DNA of 64,000 bases from positions 854,501 to 918,500 of the forward strand of contig JARFJB010001974.1 in NCBI GenBank assembly GCA_036346205.1, given 5' to 3'. Made by a program: the position numbers and the translations under genes. The notes below the pieces were generated by a model. It was not told the origin of the DNA, ran no database searches, and saw nothing but the letters and a program-made list of their open reading frames with translations. Origin of the DNA: Vesta saturnalis. Its lineage: Eukaryota > Arthropoda > Insecta > Coleoptera > Lampyridae. Shown here piece after piece: positions 42,671 to 55,061 of this stretch. How positions within the stretch are numbered: the stretch's first letter is position 1; the number at the start of each line of letters is the position of its first letter.

Positions 42671-45600
42671 CTTGTTAATTTACTGTTTAGTTTTTTCATT
42701 AAGGCACGTGTTTGCGAATAACACATTGCCTCCAGAAAATGTTCCTCAAACACTTCGTTATGAAGCACCAGATGACTGTCAGTGGTGGATACGTGAACCA
42801 GCTGTAGCCGGTGGACAAGATGAAGTAGCATTAACGTGTAAATTACGGACTATAAACAGTGAGTTTGATACTACTAACTTTAGCGTCATACCCTCAGAGC
42901 ACACGACCTCTCTTCGTATAGAATGCAGTGATGTAATAATGTCTCGAAGTAGTTTAGATGATCGCAGTTTTATACATTTAATTAAATTACGCGAATTAGA
43001 ATTAGAACATTGCAAATTGGGCCGATGGCCGGCAGGTACTTTAATGGGATTACGAGATCTAAGAAATTTAACTGTTCGAACTCATAATACTAATTGGCCT
43101 GCGATGAGCTTAGATCTCGCAGCCGAAAGCTTTGTACCTGTCCGTCAATTAGAAAGGTTAGATTTGAGTTGTAATAATATCTGGTCATTTCCCGAAAATA
43201 TTTTTTGTCCTTTAACTAATCTTGTTACCTTAAATGTTAGTGAAAATAGACTGCAAGATGTTAGTGATTTGGGATTTCGTGAAAAAGCACCAGGCGCGCC
43301 ATTACCTTTAATTAGCATTCCGGAAGAAGAGCATTTGCATCGTGCCGAAATGCCTAAGGGTTTTACACATCCATGTAGTTTAGATATACAAGTGTTAGAT
43401 ACGTCATTTAATCACTTCGTTTTAATTCCCGCTAATGGATTTAGCGTTTTACGTCGATTGAGAGAACTTTTCATTCAAAACAACGAAATATCGATGGTAG
43501 CAGATAGGGCGCTAGCCGGTCTTAAAGCATTACAGATATTTGATTTGTCGAACAACAAAGTCGTGGCTCTCCCTCCTGAGCTGTTCAAAGACTCCGCGGG
43601 ATCCATAAAAGAAATTTATCTTCAAAACAATTCTATCAGCGTACTAGCCCCTGGACTTTTTGCAAACTTAGAACAACTACTTGCGTTAGATTTATCAAAA
43701 AATCATTTAACGAGCTCGTGGATTAACAGCGACACATTTTCTGGACTTATTAGGCTCGTCCTACTGAATTTATCCTACAATAGAATTTCTAAACTAGAAC
43801 CCGCATTTTTTAAGGATCTTTATACCCTACAAATTCTGAATTTAGAACATAATTTACTGCAAAGTATCCCAGCCGATACCTTTGCCCCTATGAGTAATTT
43901 ACACACTTTAATTATTTCGTATAACAAGGTCACGTATTTGGACGCGTACTCCCTTAACGGTCTTTACGTACTTTCACTGTTGGGTTTGGATAATAATTTA
44001 CTCGAAGGAATCCATCCAGAAGCTTTTCGAAATTGTTCTAGTTTGCAAGATCTAAATCTCAACGGTAACGTGCTTTCGGCTGTGCCATTGGCGCTTAAGA
44101 ACATGCGTTTACTTCGAACAGTAGACTTAGGAGAGAATTCTATATCTGCTTTAGAAGATCCCGGTTTCCGCGGCATGAACAATTTATACGGTTTGAGATT
44201 AATCGGAAATCAACTGCAGAATATAAGCAAACGAGCATTTGCGGATTTGCCGGCTCTGCAGATTCTAAATCTTGCCAGAAATAAGATTCAAAGGATAGAA
44301 CACGGCGCCTTTGAATCTAGTCCTACTTTGCAAGCTATTCGGTTGGATGCTAATCTCTTGACTGATATTAACGGGCTATTTGCGGATATTCCCAGTTTAT
44401 TGTGGTTAAATATTTCGGACAATCAACTTGAGTGGTTTGATTATGCTCTTATCCCGAGGGGATTACAGTGGCTGGATATCCATAAAAATAACGTAAAAGA
44501 AGTAGGAAATCATTATGCTCTTGACTTAGAACTTCAATTACAAACTCTTGATGCAAGCTTTAATAAACTTACGAAGGTAAATGCGGTTTCAGTACCAAGT
44601 AGCATAGAATTGTTATTTCTTAACGATAATCTAATATCAATTGTTGAACCTCACACGTTCTTAAAGAAAGCTAACCTAACTCGTGTTGATCTTTACGCTA
44701 ATCAGATTGTAAGCATGGATTTGAATGCAATGCGACTTACGCCTGTAGATCCAGAACGTCCATTGCCCGAATTTTATATTGGCGGAAATCCGTTTCAATG
44801 TGATTGTACGATGGAATGGTTACAGAGAATTAATAAGCTTGATCATCTTCGACAACACCCCCGTGTAATGGACCTCGAGAGTATTTATTGCAAGTTATTA
44901 TATAATCGAGACAGTAATTATTTACCTCTCATTGAAGCTGAATCTTCACAATTTCTGTGCACGTATAAAACACATTGCTTCGCTTTATGCCATTGTTGCG
45001 ACTTCGATGCGTGTGATTGTGAAATGACTTGTCCAACTAATTGTACGTGTTATCACGATCAATCGTGGTCTGCTAACGTGGTTGAATGCTCTGGAGTTGG
45101 CTATACCGAAATGCCTAGTAGAATACCAATGGACGCGACAGAAGTCTATTTAGATGGTAATAGTTTTGGAGAACTGTCGAGTCATTCATTTATTGGACGT
45201 AAAAATTTAAAAGTGCTATACGCAAACAATTCTAACATTGCTGCAATTTATAACCATACTTTCAGTGGATTACGTCGTTTAACCGTGTTGCACTTGGAGA
45301 ATAATCGCATTAAACAACTGCTAGGATTTGAATTAGCCACGTTGGAAAGTTTACGCGAATTGTATTTGCAAGGTAATCTTATCCATTATGTAGATAATAG
45401 AACATTTTTGGAACTAAAACAGTTGGAAGTTTTACGAATTGATGGAAACCGTTTGAGTACATTTGAAGTGTGGCAGTTTATAAATAACCCTTATTTAGTA
45501 GAAATTGGACTTGGTGAAAATCCTTGGTCCTGTGATTGTTACTACGTTCACAAATATCGATCTTGGTTGCAAGTCAATTTAGGAAAAGTGGTAGACTCTA

Positions 45601-46502
45601 CAAAAATATCTTGCACTTTTAACAATTCGTCAAAAAGTGTAGGCCCTTTAATGGCTGATTTTAATTCAACAATGTGCGCTGCTTATTCGATAAGTTCGCA
45701 TGCAATTGTTGAGAGTCAAGTGATGAACGATTATTTACCGATGCTGTTAGTAGCTATGTGTGTTTTTCTAGCAAGTGTAGTAATTGTTTGTGGTGCTTTT
45801 TACTACCGCAGAGAATTAAGAGTATGGATTTACTCGCGCTGCGGTTTAAGAATGTGTTATAAAACTACCGCATTCGAAGAGCAACAAGATAAAGATAGAC
45901 TTTTCGATGCATACGTGAGTTATAGCGTTAAAGATGACGCGTTCGTAAATCAAGTTCTTGTACCTGGACTTGAGGGTGCCGACGGTAACTATAGGCTTTG
46001 CTTGCATTACAGAGACTTTAACGTTTCCACATACGTAGCCGATACAATAATTGAGGCTGTAGAATCCTCGCGGCGCACCATTATCGTATTATCCAAAAAC
46101 TTTTTACACAACGAATGGTGTAGATTTGAATTTAAATCAGCATTACACGAAGTGTTAAAGGATAGAAGGCGTAGGCTAATTTTCATAGTGACGGGTGAAC
46201 TACCTCAGCGCGATTTAGATCCAGATTTAAGGTTATATTTAAAGACTAATACTGTGATTGAATGGGGGGATCGTCAGTTTTGGCAAAAATTACAATTCGC
46301 GATGCCGGACGTTAAAAAGTCGTGTATACATCAACGTTCGTCTGTTAACATATACGCTTCAACAGCACCTATGCATCTGGAGCGATCACGTAGTCCTGCT
46401 TTACCACCACCTCCACCTCCTGGTAAATTACCACCATTTCTGCAACATCCACCGAGTCTCCCAAGAGATTCAAGGACATTACCTCATCCCTTGTGGACGT
46501 AG
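42660..46502 (+). CDS. Toll-7: Toll-like receptor, Toll-7/18-wheeler clade, single exon
   Basis: 1,280 residues with no intron, as usual for long insect Tolls. In order: a short signal peptide (about 1-19); LRRs (about 70-705); an LRR C-cap with NPFQCDCTMEWLQ (near 708); the Cys-rich CHCCDFDACDCEMTCPTNCTC linker/N-cap (about 770-800), diagnostic of long Tolls; more LRRs; a second C-cap NPWSCDCYYV (near 952); a transmembrane helix (about 1027-1049); a cytoplasmic TIR domain (about 1080-1215: FDAYVSYSVKDDAFV, LCLHYRDFNVS, SKNFLHNEWCRFEF, FWQKL); and a Pro-rich tail (PPPPPPGKLPP). Phrases such as FYIGGNPFQCDC and VLYANNSN favour Toll-7/18w over Tollo or Toll-6. The start has G at -3 and +4. Roles known for the clade are cell intercalation, adhesion and pathogen sensing. 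Confidence 0.95.
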   Translation: MALDLLIYCLVFSLRHVFANNTLPPENVPQTLRYEAPDDCQWWIREPAVAGGQDEVALTCKLRTINSEFDTTNFSVIPSEHTTSLRIECSDVIMSRSSLDDRSFIHLIKLRELELEHCKLGRWPAGTLMGLRDLRNLTVRTHNTNWPAMSLDLAAESFVPVRQLERLDLSCNNIWSFPENIFCPLTNLVTLNVSENRLQDVSDLGFREKAPGAPLPLISIPEEEHLHRAEMPKGFTHPCSLDIQVLDTSFNHFVLIPANGFSVLRRLRELFIQNNEISMVADRALAGLKALQIFDLSNNKVVALPPELFKDSAGSIKEIYLQNNSISVLAPGLFANLEQLLALDLSKNHLTSSWINSDTFSGLIRLVLLNLSYNRISKLEPAFFKDLYTLQILNLEHNLLQSIPADTFAPMSNLHTLIISYNKVTYLDAYSLNGLYVLSLLGLDNNLLEGIHPEAFRNCSSLQDLNLNGNVLSAVPLALKNMRLLRTVDLGENSISALEDPGFRGMNNLYGLRLIGNQLQNISKRAFADLPALQILNLARNKIQRIEHGAFESSPTLQAIRLDANLLTDINGLFADIPSLLWLNISDNQLEWFDYALIPRGLQWLDIHKNNVKEVGNHYALDLELQLQTLDASFNKLTKVNAVSVPSSIELLFLNDNLISIVEPHTFLKKANLTRVDLYANQIVSMDLNAMRLTPVDPERPLPEFYIGGNPFQCDCTMEWLQRINKLDHLRQHPRVMDLESIYCKLLYNRDSNYLPLIEAESSQFLCTYKTHCFALCHCCDFDACDCEMTCPTNCTCYHDQSWSANVVECSGVGYTEMPSRIPMDATEVYLDGNSFGELSSHSFIGRKNLKVLYANNSNIAAIYNHTFSGLRRLTVLHLENNRIKQLLGFELATLESLRELYLQGNLIHYVDNRTFLELKQLEVLRIDGNRLSTFEVWQFINNPYLVEIGLGENPWSCDCYYVHKYRSWLQVNLGKVVDSTKISCTFNNSSKSVGPLMADFNSTMCAAYSISSHAIVESQVMNDYLPMLLVAMCVFLASVVIVCGAFYYRRELRVWIYSRCGLRMCYKTTAFEEQQDKDRLFDAYVSYSVKDDAFVNQVLVPGLEGADGNYRLCLHYRDFNVSTYVADTIIEAVESSRRTIIVLSKNFLHNEWCRFEFKSALHEVLKDRRRRLIFIVTGELPQRDLDPDLRLYLKTNTVIEWGDRQFWQKLQFAMPDVKKSCIHQRSSVNIYASTAPMHLERSRSPALPPPPPPGKLPPFLQHPPSLPRDSRTLPHPLWT

Positions 46503-46721
46503 CGGAACGTTCGCCGCAGGTGAGATTAACATTTCTATTTTAATATTGCTCACAAATTTCATTAAAACTGCGTTAAAACTTAAACACAATTAGAATTAAT
46601 CTCTGAATGAATTACTGCCATGAAAATTGTTAGAATTACAGAATTGAAACAAAGCCAACTTGTATGTTTGTTCGCATACAATTTTTGATATTAAATTTCG
46701 CTTGTTTTTTTTTAACACATT

Positions 46722-46727
46722 AATAAA
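46722..46727 (+). terminator. Candidate polyadenylation signal of Toll-7
   Basis: AATAAA 220 bp after the stop codon, following a T-rich stretch. Other AT-rich variants nearby mean the true cleavage site is not fixed. Confidence 0.45.
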
Positions 46728-46729
46728 AC

Positions 46730-47358
46730 ACATGCGCTGACACTTTCGCTCACATCTATTGCACCTTATGAGAAAATGTTGTATCTGGGTTTACTGAGCA
46801 TACAGTATAAAACGATTAGGGTTCAGGCTTTGAAAATTTTACATAAAGTATAGATAATACTCCTTTTGTACATTTAATAACTTTTTTTATTTAACATCCA
46901 GGACGCAATTTCCGTAATTCAATAGCAGATCAAACGTTTTAAGTATCATACCTTATATACAACGCTGAACAAGTCTCGTAATTACAGAATTAATACAAAC
47001 CTGTTTTGGAAGTTAATTATTTATTTTTTTAGGTAATGTTATTACTTAGAACATATTGCTTTACAGCACCTCACCTTAAAAAAGGCCAGTGTAATATGTT
47101 TTTGTTTCATAATAATAAAAAGAGTAAGAAATTAAATTAAATTTTGATAAAGGTTACCTACAATATAATGACAGGATAAATTTTTCTCTTCGTGATTATT
47201 TTGTATCATGCATATTTATAAAACACAGAATTAATTTTTTCGTTATATTCTTGTATTTAATAGATTCGTATTCCCAATATGTATTTGCATAAAAAGCAAA
47301 TAACGTTAATATTTTAATGCATTTTTTTCAATATTATATTTGAAATAACTTATTTACC
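46730..47358. other. No gene recognised
   Basis: AT-rich DNA downstream of Toll-7, perhaps including the distal 3' UTR. Confidence 0.4.
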
Positions 47359-47360
47359 CA

Positions 47361-49700
47361 CAGTGGCGCGCCAACTTTGTCGGGCGCCATCTTGCAAAAA
47401 CAAAAAGTGCGCATCTATACATTGTTATAAAAAAATTAACAAACCTTGTTATCAAATAGTAGATTTTTTTTGTTTTAATTTCTATCTTGCACACAGTTAG
47501 CTTAGAAGTTAAAATCATACGAATACTTACCGAAATGATCAAAACTGTTAATAGGAGTGAATTAATATGGAATGTTAGATAATGGATAAAATTATTTTTA
47601 AAATAACATTAAACAGTAATTTTGAATTTTAAAAGTTTTTTCCATAAACGCAAAAATTTTAAACAAAATCATTGGGACATTGAACATATCTTAACAGAAC
47701 TGGACTTTACGCGCTTTGATTTTTGAAAATTGTTGTATTAACGTTTCAATGTCTAACTCTTGAGTTAAAGTAGACTCGATTGAAATGATGATAAGATTTT
47801 TCAATCGTTCTTGTACCATAGTAGAACGTAAATAGCTTTTAATGATTTTTAATGTGGAAAAGATCTTTCCGCAGTGGCTGTGGAAACTGGCATTGTCAAT
47901 AAAATTAGTAATGCCACAAAAATGTTTGGGTAAAAATAATGTAAATCATTGGTTACAATGTATTTGGCGAATAAGTGACACTTTTCTCAAAATTCTGCAA
48001 AAACTGCAATTCTTTCATAAGTTCTATCCCATTTATATCCAATTCATTTCGAATTTTATCACTTAATACACCCTCTGGTTTGGTATAAAACTCTAGCTGT
48101 TCCGATTCAGAGTGACTGTTAAATTCCAAAATATTCCATACAAACTTTAAAATTGCCGCATGGGTAGATAACAGTTCGAATCTATCGTTACAAGATGCTG
48201 TAGCAACATCTATCAAATTTAAAGAAAAACAATGTACTTTAATTCTTCATTTTGTATTGGTTCATTGTCACCTTCGTAAATAAATTGTTTTGTAACTTTT
48301 CGAGGTCTTAAAACACCTTCATCTTAAAGTTTTGGATGGATATCTAATAAAATCGTCACTTTTCTAGCTTCTTCTAATAAATCATTAAAACTGTTATCTG
48401 ACAGACAGTTTTTAAAAAAATCAGTTAAATTTCTTAAACCAGCACACGCTTGCACAATTTTAAAATTTTGAGTTTGAAAAATTTTGGACACTACATTAAA
48501 TTTGCCTAATATAAAATACCATAAATAAATCATAAAATCACCATGCATACAAATTCAAATTTTTTAACTTTTTAGCAAGTGCAATAGCTACATTATTTAC
48601 AGCATTATCAAAATTTTGGGCAGCAGTAATTTCAAAACGAGCTTTGTATATTTCGTCTAGTTGATACTTTAAAGGTGTTATAGCATCAATTCGGCTCGAC
48701 TACCTGGTATCTGACAACGGCTTTAAAGTCAAATCTGATACATGTTTTTTCAAAATCGCGCATCGATGGGTTGAATCAGAGAAAAAGTTATAAAGTTCTT
48801 GGATTGATATTTAAATTTTTTTTTAATCATTGTGGTAACCCTTCATCTTTGCCCCGTTGTCGTAGCCTTAACAGCGTATATTAAAAACATATAATCCATA
48901 ATTTTATAACGTCGATAACAAATAATTTGTTAAACCTTCGCCGGTATCATCAGTAACAGAACAAAAAGTTAGGAAGTGTTCTTCAGTACTAATTCCCGAA
49001 TCGTTTAAATTGACGATACATACTGAAACCTGTTGGTGGCTGACATCGGGTGTACAGTCGAGGATGATAGAAAAATATTTAGCTTTCTTCGCTATGTTTA
49101 AAATTTTAGATCTAACGTTACTTCCTAACAAAGTTATAACTTCGTTTTGGATTTTGTCCCCAAGATAATGAGGCATATTTTGCGCTTCATTTGAGACCGG
49201 TTGACATGTTCAGATATAATAGGATCGAATTTTGCGATCATTTTGATACGTTTCAAAAAGTTGCCATTATTTTTTTCAAATAATTTATTAGTAGTACCTT
49301 GAAAGGCTACGTTCTCTTCAGTCAAAAATTGAACCGCTTAAAAAATACGCTCAATAACGGCATGCCAATATTTTGTTTCTTTATTGAATATCTTTTGTGC
49401 TTCAGTTTACAATATTTGCTAGAAGTTGATTGTAGCTGAATATTGACACTGGCTTCAAATTTCTTCTCGAGCAGTTCATCATCACTAGTTGAGCGTACTG
49501 TAGAAATCAAGAAATCGGACACCATTTGTCTGCCGCTTGGTTCAGTTTCCAATTTCGCCGTTGATCTAGACAGAAGGTCATTGTTTTCTTGAGAAATAGT
49601 TGGTTTTTGAAAAAAACGTTGTTATTTTTGCATCAGTTTTCTTCTCGTTTTCGTTTGTTTAAGGGATGCGGCAAAACTTTAAAGTCATTTGTTTAAAACA
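47361..49700 (-). mobile_element. Second hAT element relic
   Basis: The left end CAGTGGCGCGCC at 47361 fits a hAT terminus. The minus-strand coding remnants up to about 49,680 are the same transposase type as the element at 1606. I could not find the matching right end or an 8-bp duplication, so the right boundary is only the limit of coding similarity. Confidence 0.7.
47700..49660 (-). pseudogene. hAT transposase (zinc finger MYM-type 1-like), many frameshifts
   Basis: Minus-strand pieces in correct order: an N-terminal part (49552-49322, METEPSGRQMV), 49325-49134, then 49176-48904 with GSNVRSKILNIAKKAKYFSIILDCTPDVSH. That last piece is the conserved region with the first catalytic Asp. Next come fragments 48548-48324 and 48216-47953 (LLSTHAAILKFVWNILEF). 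The C-terminal dimerisation domain (about 47,880-47,700) reads STLKIIKSYLRSTMVQERL, directly comparable to the domain at 1965-2263. At least five frame changes make it older than the first hAT. Confidence 0.82.
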
Positions 49701-52700
49701 AAATGGGTTACAATTAAAAATATTTAGTGGTTAATTAATAGTTAATAAACAGTCACTTTTCCACCAAATTGATTACAAACTTATTTAACTTGCCTTAGAT
49801 AGAAGCTTTTAAGTAGGTAATCAATTCGAACTAATAACTAACTAAGTAAAAATCTACTAGGTAAAAAAATATCACTATTAAAATGATTTATTCTTAACTA
49901 TTTATCAAACGGTATGATAAAATAATAAATATAAAACAAATCTATCTAGTAAACCCTTTTTATGTAGGAGGTCGAAATACAAGTCACAAAATGCAAGTTA
50001 CAACACGAATAATTGAACACTCGTTAAAATACAAGTTGAAACGCAACACCACAAATGAATAAGTCTTTATTATGACTAAAGAATGATTTATCTATGTTTA
50101 TTATTAATTTTTTTAACAAAATAAAACTCGCTGAAATTGCAGGCAGAAAACTGTAATTATTGTAAAATAAGAAATAATTATATTTTCGTTTTCAAATGAC
50201 GGGAACACAATTTTATTTTTTTGTATTGTTGAAAATTTATAAATTGAGAGGGATCCACAGGCGCCTTTGCATCCAGGTCGCCTTGTGCAATGCATGAGTT
50301 GCCCATATGGACAGCGAACCTGTTTACACATGAATCTAACATATAGCCAATAAGCGTGGATTGCAAAATTTTTGATTTATTGATGTTGGTTGACAAGTAT
50401 AAGTTCAGCTCTCGGTTCAGCATAACGAATATAATTTATTATTTTCTAGTTTAGGTTGAGTAATTTTTTGCTTACATAAACTTAATATCTTTTGAAAATT
50501 CAAAAATCGATATCCGTATTTTACATGATTTTATTTTATACGTAGATGCCATCTAAACGAAAAAAAAATCTTTTGAAGGGTATATACATACATTTCATAT
50601 TTATATACTCTTACTAGCACTAATACTCGACAAACTATAATGTAAAATCGAGCGTAAAATGTTAGTTTTAACGTGAATCCTGTGTAATTGTTGGTTCCTT
50701 ATAGTTTCAATTACATATAGAATACTGAAATACATTGTGAAAATGGTTCTCTTTATGTTTTGGTAGATAAAACACACTTGTGAAAAAATTGTCAACATTA
50801 TTTCAGCCTCTTTGTTTTTTTATCTGCTTACAAAATGTAATATTGTTTAATACCTGAAATATTTCATCTCTTCAAACTTTTTAGCCGTTTGACATTAAAT
50901 GTACAAGTTATAGTCCTACATATTTGTCACGAAACAAGATTAACTAAGGTCAATGGGATAATATTTATACCCATAGAAGGTTCATATCCAGGTACATTAA
51001 TTAAAAAATCACGAAATTGTAGTTATCCATACTGCTTGTTAGAAACGAAATTAGAAAGTAGTGACCAATTAAGTGCTATCGAATGAAACAGTAGCGCTAC
51101 TAGGAATAATTTAGTTTTTAATAAATTTATAGTAGTAGGACACTACCAATACCCTGTACGATCTACAACATTAGTTTCTTCTCTTTCCTCACTAAAGTGT
51201 AGCGATGAATGACATAAAAGGAATTTGTAACGAAATCAATTAATTTATGTGAGTCATACGAAAAATATTTGATTTTTTTGTGCAATTGGTAGCTTATTAA
51301 CAGAAAGAACACTGAAAGTTGTGAAATCGAGTATGACATTCATCACATTTTTTATTACATTACACTTTAGTTTATATGTTTTTATTTAAACTACTGAACA
51401 GTGTATTTTAATATTATTCTATTAGGCTTAAAATTGCCTTCTATGGCGAATCTGTTCATTTGATCGCCACTAACTCCTGTATAATTTCACTCTAATACCA
51501 CAAATTTTAATGTATTACAATTAATTTCTTTTTAATTAAATAATTGTTGTCAGAATAAATATTCAAAAGAGGGCGGCGCAATCAAATGTATGAATTAAAT
51601 ACACAAAACTTTTCCCATGGAATTCTTTACTATAATTGTTATAATTTAAAGTTAAAGTGAAGTTAAAATGACATGTTTCTACAATTATAGTGTCATCATC
51701 AGGTTACTAAGATTAATACAAGAATTAATGCAGAGCTAAACCATAACAAACGGTAAATAGCGCTGAAGCATTAATACTAAAACAAATAAAATTTTAACGT
51801 ACATAATGAATCTTGAAAAGGAGGATTTAAGACAAAGTAAATAAAATGAGAACAACCTTGTATGATACTACATCACAAGTACTTTGAGCTGAGGTTCCAA
51901 AAATTAATAGTCGGCGACTTCATCATAGACTTCTGAAGAAATTAAATTTCTCCTATCACCACAGAGTAGATAATAATTTCTGAAGAAAATTAAATAACTA
52001 GATGGCTACCCCTATAGGAACTTGACCTTAGTTGTGATATAACAAAATAATGTAAATATACCTGTATCAATTATATTGTGGTATGTGCATTGCCTTCTAC
52101 ATCGGCTAAACGACTCTTAAATTAAAACTTAGGTTTTGGGCAGATTTCTTTTGTATCAAAAATAATAACGTTTGTTCTATAATCCACATTTTAGATACTG
52201 ATCATTCATTGGCCCCAAGCACAATTATGAAATTCTTCACGCTTGGGAATCGGACCTGTTAAAAACGAAAGAAATAGTAGAACGTCTGACAAATACTGTA
52301 ATTTTTTTAAGCGAAAAGTTAAATCTTAACAAATACGTTTTAGTGTTGAACAAATTAGTTTGGTCGCCCTTTATCTTAAATTTTTTCATTTAGTTAATTT
52401 AGTTCTTAACTTATCACTTTTTTTAATTATTAATTAATTAAACTACGTCACCTTCAGCAATGCGCACCTTAGTTTTTTTATTTCATTTTTAATACTTCTT
52501 TTAATCGGTTTCTGGTATATTAACATTTATAAGCAGAACCTCACCTATTGGTTTCATTTAGCATTTCAATTCACTCAATTAAATACAAAACACAAAATAT
52601 ACAAAGTATTGTTTCTTTGGTTCGCTGCTCAGAAGCCTGAGTCATCTTCAGTGCGCGTGCTGTTAGATTGATGTGTTGTGCGTTATAGTAGTACGCCTGT

Positions 52701-52880
52701 CGACATCATGTTGCTGTATTTGTCGGTTCAAAGAAAAATACTGTTGTGGATGATGTTGCTGTGTGGATTGTCCTGTTGTCGCTCGAATGAAGTAGTTAAA
52801 TTGTACAACGACAGCAGTACTATTATTGTCCAGTAATAGAACCAATAGAGATAGGTTTAAAACATGAATGATTATGAAAT
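49701..52880. other. No gene recognised
   Basis: About 3.2 kb of AT-rich DNA. The short open frames (for example 50178-50423 and 50889-51086) show no known domain. No repeat boundary is evident. Confidence 0.45.
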
Positions 52881-53260
52881 CTATACTAAAATACTTATCC
52901 GAGACATCACTCCCCACAGGTCAGTCGCAGTTTGAGCCTTTGTTAGTGCCGCTGCCACCTTGTGGATGACAGGTGGGGCCTTCGCCAAATCTAAGCCTCC
53001 TAGGATGCCAAGAATGGCGTCAAACCCTACAACAAAGAATCGGGCGTTTTGTCGATAGCGATTCACTTCCGTCTTCTCACTATCACTGGCCGTCATGTTG
53101 GCGTAACTAACACCGGTTCAGTGTTGATAGGGTGCCGCTGTTGGTGTGATCCGCCGGTCTGCATCCGCTGCTGCTGCGGGAAACGTGGAAACCTTCCCGA
53201 AAGTTGGGCGGGTAATCACCACCGCAGTGCACGTACTTAGCCTGGTTTCGTGCATTCGCT
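52881..53260 (-). pseudogene. Possible LINE ORF1 (zinc-knuckle) fragment
   Basis: On the minus strand near 53,240-53,190 the phrase AKYVHCGGDYPPNFREG resembles the last CCHC knuckle of Jockey-type ORF1 proteins, where a C-x-x-C-G-G-x-H-P motif is usual. A frame starting MTASDSEKTEVNRYRQNARF follows (53096-52881). The resemblance is short and the first cysteine pair is degraded, so this is tentative. Confidence 0.35.
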
Positions 53261-53319
53261 GGAGTTGTGATGTGCTGTGCACTTCACAGCCTACCGCTGC
53301 TCTAGAGGAACGTTATGCG

Positions 53320-53911
53320 TTACGATCCTTGGCACCGGTGCCGGACTTCCGCCTCGTGTTTCGATATCGCTAATACTTCTTCAGATTCGAAGTTTGGGGG
53401 AATAAAGTTTTCCGATTTTTTCCACTTTAATCGGTCAGTAGCAGGTACTCGTTCAGTGAGCATTCTTTCTAGAATCACACTGAGACGCTCATCATCGAAA
53501 TCTTGTATATCCAAAAATTCACTAGGGGCATCTTCTGTTTCCTCAAGACCTTGTTGAACGTCAGGAATGTCAAAACCACCCTCATCGTCAAAGGAATCAT
53601 TAATTTCTAGGTCGGAGCAGTCATCAAAAAGTTGCTCAATTGTATCATCGTCTTCTCCCGAGCGCAGGTGTTTTTTTGTTCCAAAAATTGCTAAAGAGAA
53701 AAATACCACCTAAAGAAACACGTGGGAGTACGTCCTACTGTCCTACTAAATGGATAGAGTGCAATAACCTATGAAGTAAGTTTAATAACTTATGTTATGA
53801 TCTAAAAATATTCTAGACCTATTCTTAAGCTATTTTCCCAGTAATTTAAAACAAAAAATACGCATAAGATCGATACTTACCGTAAAATGTTGCTCGACGA
53901 AACTCCGCCAT
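53320..53911 (-). pseudogene. piggyBac-like transposase N-terminus, two exons, truncated
   Basis: A first exon (53881-53911, MAEFRRATFY) ends at a GTAAGT donor. A second exon begins after CTCTTTAG at 53690, in phase, with IFGTKKHLRSGEDDD. It continues as an acidic region (EQLFDDCSDLEINDSF) and then KWKKSENFIPPNFESEE, a Trp/aromatic motif like that preceding the DDE domain of piggyBac-type transposases. The stop at 53320 comes before any catalytic domain. It is either a truncated transposon or a short domesticated-looking remnant. The splice structure is inferred from consensus sites and phase. Confidence 0.55.
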
Positions 53912-54770
53912 TATTAAGCACTCAATGCCACAATACAATATGACCTTGCACCAGATCCGCGCGCAACGCCTGCTTTCATACGTCCAATACGTTGGCAGTA
54001 GGATTTCACTACCGGAAATCTAGTACATATTTAGAAAAACCGTAAAAACTCGATGTCCAACATATTAGACATCAGAACTCACGAGGATATCACAACTTAA
54101 GTTAAGTTCCGATTAGGTTAGCCAACTAGTCATTTAGTTGCCTTCAGAAATTAATTTTTGGTTTGTGGTGATGGGGTAGATCACAAATTAGAACTAATTT
54201 CATGTCTTTAGTTTTTTGGTTTAAACTTAAAGTACTTGTCCCGTGATAACTTTAATGGTTTCTATCTATGTTAATTTAATATCAACTTTACATTCATTTG
54301 TCATATCACGACTTAGGTCAAGTTCCAATTGGGGTAGCTAGTTAGTTATTTAATTGCTTTCAGCAACTATTTTCAAATCTTCTCAGCGTTTAATTTATTT
54401 AGGAGTGCAGCAGAAGTTTTCGGCCTAATTTTTGGACCCTCAGCTTAAAGTTCTCGTGTCGTGGTAATATAGGCTACAGGTTGATCTCCTTGTATTTATT
54501 TTATCTTAAAACCTGCCTGTCGAGATTCATTATGTAAATTATGTTTACTATTAGTATATTTTGGTTTAATTTTACTTGTTTTAGTATTAAATGTTTTGCG
54601 TTATTTTTCAACTGGTCTCTTTTTTTAACGCTTTTATTAAACTCACTTTGTCCGGTTCAAATCTTGTAACTGAATTTTCAACAACTTCCTTATCCTCGAT
54701 TGAGCTGAAATTTGCAATATATGCGTATTCTTGATGACAATACACGAATATGTGTTTTTTGCTTCGACTT
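53912..54770. other. No gene recognised
   Basis: AT-rich DNA. Two loosely similar stretches (GTTAAGTTCCGATTAGG near 54,100 and GTCAAGTTCCAATTGGG near 54,315) suggest an old duplication of about 210 bp spacing. Confidence 0.4.
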
Positions 54771-54790
54771 TTGCGGCCAAATTTGGCCAA

Positions 54791-55046
54791 ATATGGTCGA
54801 AATTTTTGTTTATAAAGCTAGGGCCTTGAAATTTTTGACTTAAGCTTTTCGCATGAGATCATGCACAGAAATATACGAAAAGTTAAGTTTCAAGGCCAGA
54901 GGGCTGCGTTGCGGCCAAATATGGTCGAAATTTTTGTTTATGAAGTTAGGGCCTTGAAATTCAGGACTTACGCTTTTAGCATAAGACCACGCACAAAAAT
55001 ATACGATAAGTTGAGTTCAAGATCAGGGGACTGCGTCCGGGGGGCT
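54791..55046 (+). repeat. Tandem duplication, two 128-bp units
   Basis: ATATGGTCGAAATTTTTG occurs at 54791 and again at 54919, and the sequence between repeats with substitutions (AGGGCCTTGAAATT, then GAGATCATGCAC against AAGACCACGCAC, then ATATACGA). Each unit ends in a GGGCTGCGT or GGACTGCGT box. Confidence 0.8.
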
Positions 55047-55061
55047 CAAAGTATTGTATTC

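Noticed and set aside
42607..44182. Antisense frames over Toll-7
   Set aside because: They lie opposite a well-supported coding sequence with LRR periodicity.
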